In this document: positions 63,680-64,000 of the stretch, piece after piece
How the letters are laid out: each line of letters begins with the position of its first letter
How positions within the stretch are numbered: the stretch's first letter is position 1
Assembly: GCA_027307165.1 (NCBI GenBank)
Contig: DAHUXM010000013.1
Location: 1-64,000, forward strand
Source of the DNA: Gemmatimonadota bacterium
Lineage (GTDB): Bacteria > Gemmatimonadota > Gemmatimonadetes > Gemmatimonadales > Gemmatimonadaceae
DNA length: 64,000 nt
Reading direction: 5' to 3'
Position numbers and translations under genes: made by a program
Notes under the pieces: model-generated
What the model was told of the DNA's origin: nothing
Database searches by the model: none
Seen by the model: only the letters and a program-made list of their open reading frames with translations

Positions 63680-64000
63680 TCAGGACTTCCAGGTACGTCA
63701 TGGCGGCCGCATGTGCCGCAGCTGTTGGTGCCGCGCCGCTCATGGCGCAACAGGATCTCGGACGCGATGGAACCACGTGGAAGTGGGACGGCGCGCTTGC
63801 GAGCGGCGGATCACTCAAGTTGTTCAACATAAACGGAGCGCTGCGCTTCACCGCGAGCGCGGACGGGAGTGTGCACGTCCAGGCCGTGAAGCACGTCCAC
63901 TCGGGCGGTGATCCCCGCACGGTGCACTATGCCGTGGTGCGCGACGGGAACAACCTCACGATCTGCGCCATGTGGAACGACGATGCCACGTGCGACATCG
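63676..64000 (+). CDS. Second DUF4097-like protein, partial at right edge
   Basis: The frame MIRTSRYVMAAACAAAVGAA starts at the ATGA overlap with the previous stop and has a signal peptide ending PLMAQQ. The visible mature part (LKLFNINGALRFTASADGSV, VHYAVVRDGNNLTICAMW) has the DUF4097 opening in which a norm-and-ratio beta pattern follows the signal. It continues beyond 64000. It is the fourth gene of the sigma-factor operon. Confidence 0.75.
   Translation, partial: MIRTSRYVMAAACAAAVGAAPLMAQQDLGRDGTTWKWDGALASGGSLKLFNINGALRFTASADGSVHVQAVKHVHSGGDPRTVHYAVVRDGNNLTICAMWNDDATCDI

Overview
The window is about 64 kb of GC-rich bacterial chromosome with no rRNA, tRNA or CRISPR array that I could recognise. 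The gene content fits a Gemmatimonadota-like soil bacterium: a PadR regulator paired with a large ADOP-type FtsX/MacB permease, an Omp85-like surface protein, secreted DUF4440 and DUF4097 proteins, a SufBCD/SufS/SufU iron-sulfur system, and many small lipoproteins. This placement is inferred from gene families, not from a marker gene.

Region 1 (1-11.8 kb) looks accessory. Coding is sparser and visibly less GC-rich. It holds an AbrB/RelE-type toxin-antitoxin pair with an array of 8-bp operator-like repeats, an EcoRII-type restriction cassette (HTH-fused cytosine methyltransferase, Vsr repair nuclease, EcoRII-like endonuclease, divergent XRE regulator, and a perfect 23-bp palindrome between the divergent starts), and several unknown proteins. 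Region 2 (11.8-21.4 kb) carries a lipoprotein, a cytochrome c, the Omp85-like protein, an IF-1 gene without a standard start codon, the ADOP permease with PadR, a broken GIY-YIG nuclease inside palindromic repeats, and an SDR oxidoreductase. Region 3 (21.6-25.9 kb) is a two-gene unit of an unrecognised 907-aa protein and a phospholipase D-like protein. Region 4 (25.9-35.3 kb) has ArsR/SRPBCC/DinB genes, proline catabolism (pruA), a SWIB/histone-tail protein, signal peptidase I, a bacilliredoxin, a NatAB-like exporter and a cupredoxin.

Region 5 (35.5-49.4 kb) has a haem-motif outer-membrane protein with a DUF2231-like membrane protein, an orphan ABC permease/ATPase pair, SufU-YciI, a TonB-plug-like protein, and divergent sufS / sufBCD. 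Region 6 (49.5-64 kb) is housekeeping and envelope: FHA protein, lipoproteins, M23 peptidase, YhbY, 7Fe ferredoxin, NPP-type phosphatase, ICMT-like methyltransferase, a basic DUF6496-like protein, a PLP enzyme, an AI-2E transporter, RNase D, and an ECF sigma / anti-sigma / DUF4097 / DUF4097 operon that runs off the right edge.

The most striking non-gene signal is a set of five ~104-bp REPIN-like elements: two inverted ATTCCC-N8-GGGAAT palindromes around a conserved core, in both orientations, with extra single palindromes. One cluster surrounds the dead GIY-YIG gene and one copy sits between sufB and sufC. Two further palindromic repeat families and two tandem arrays are also present.
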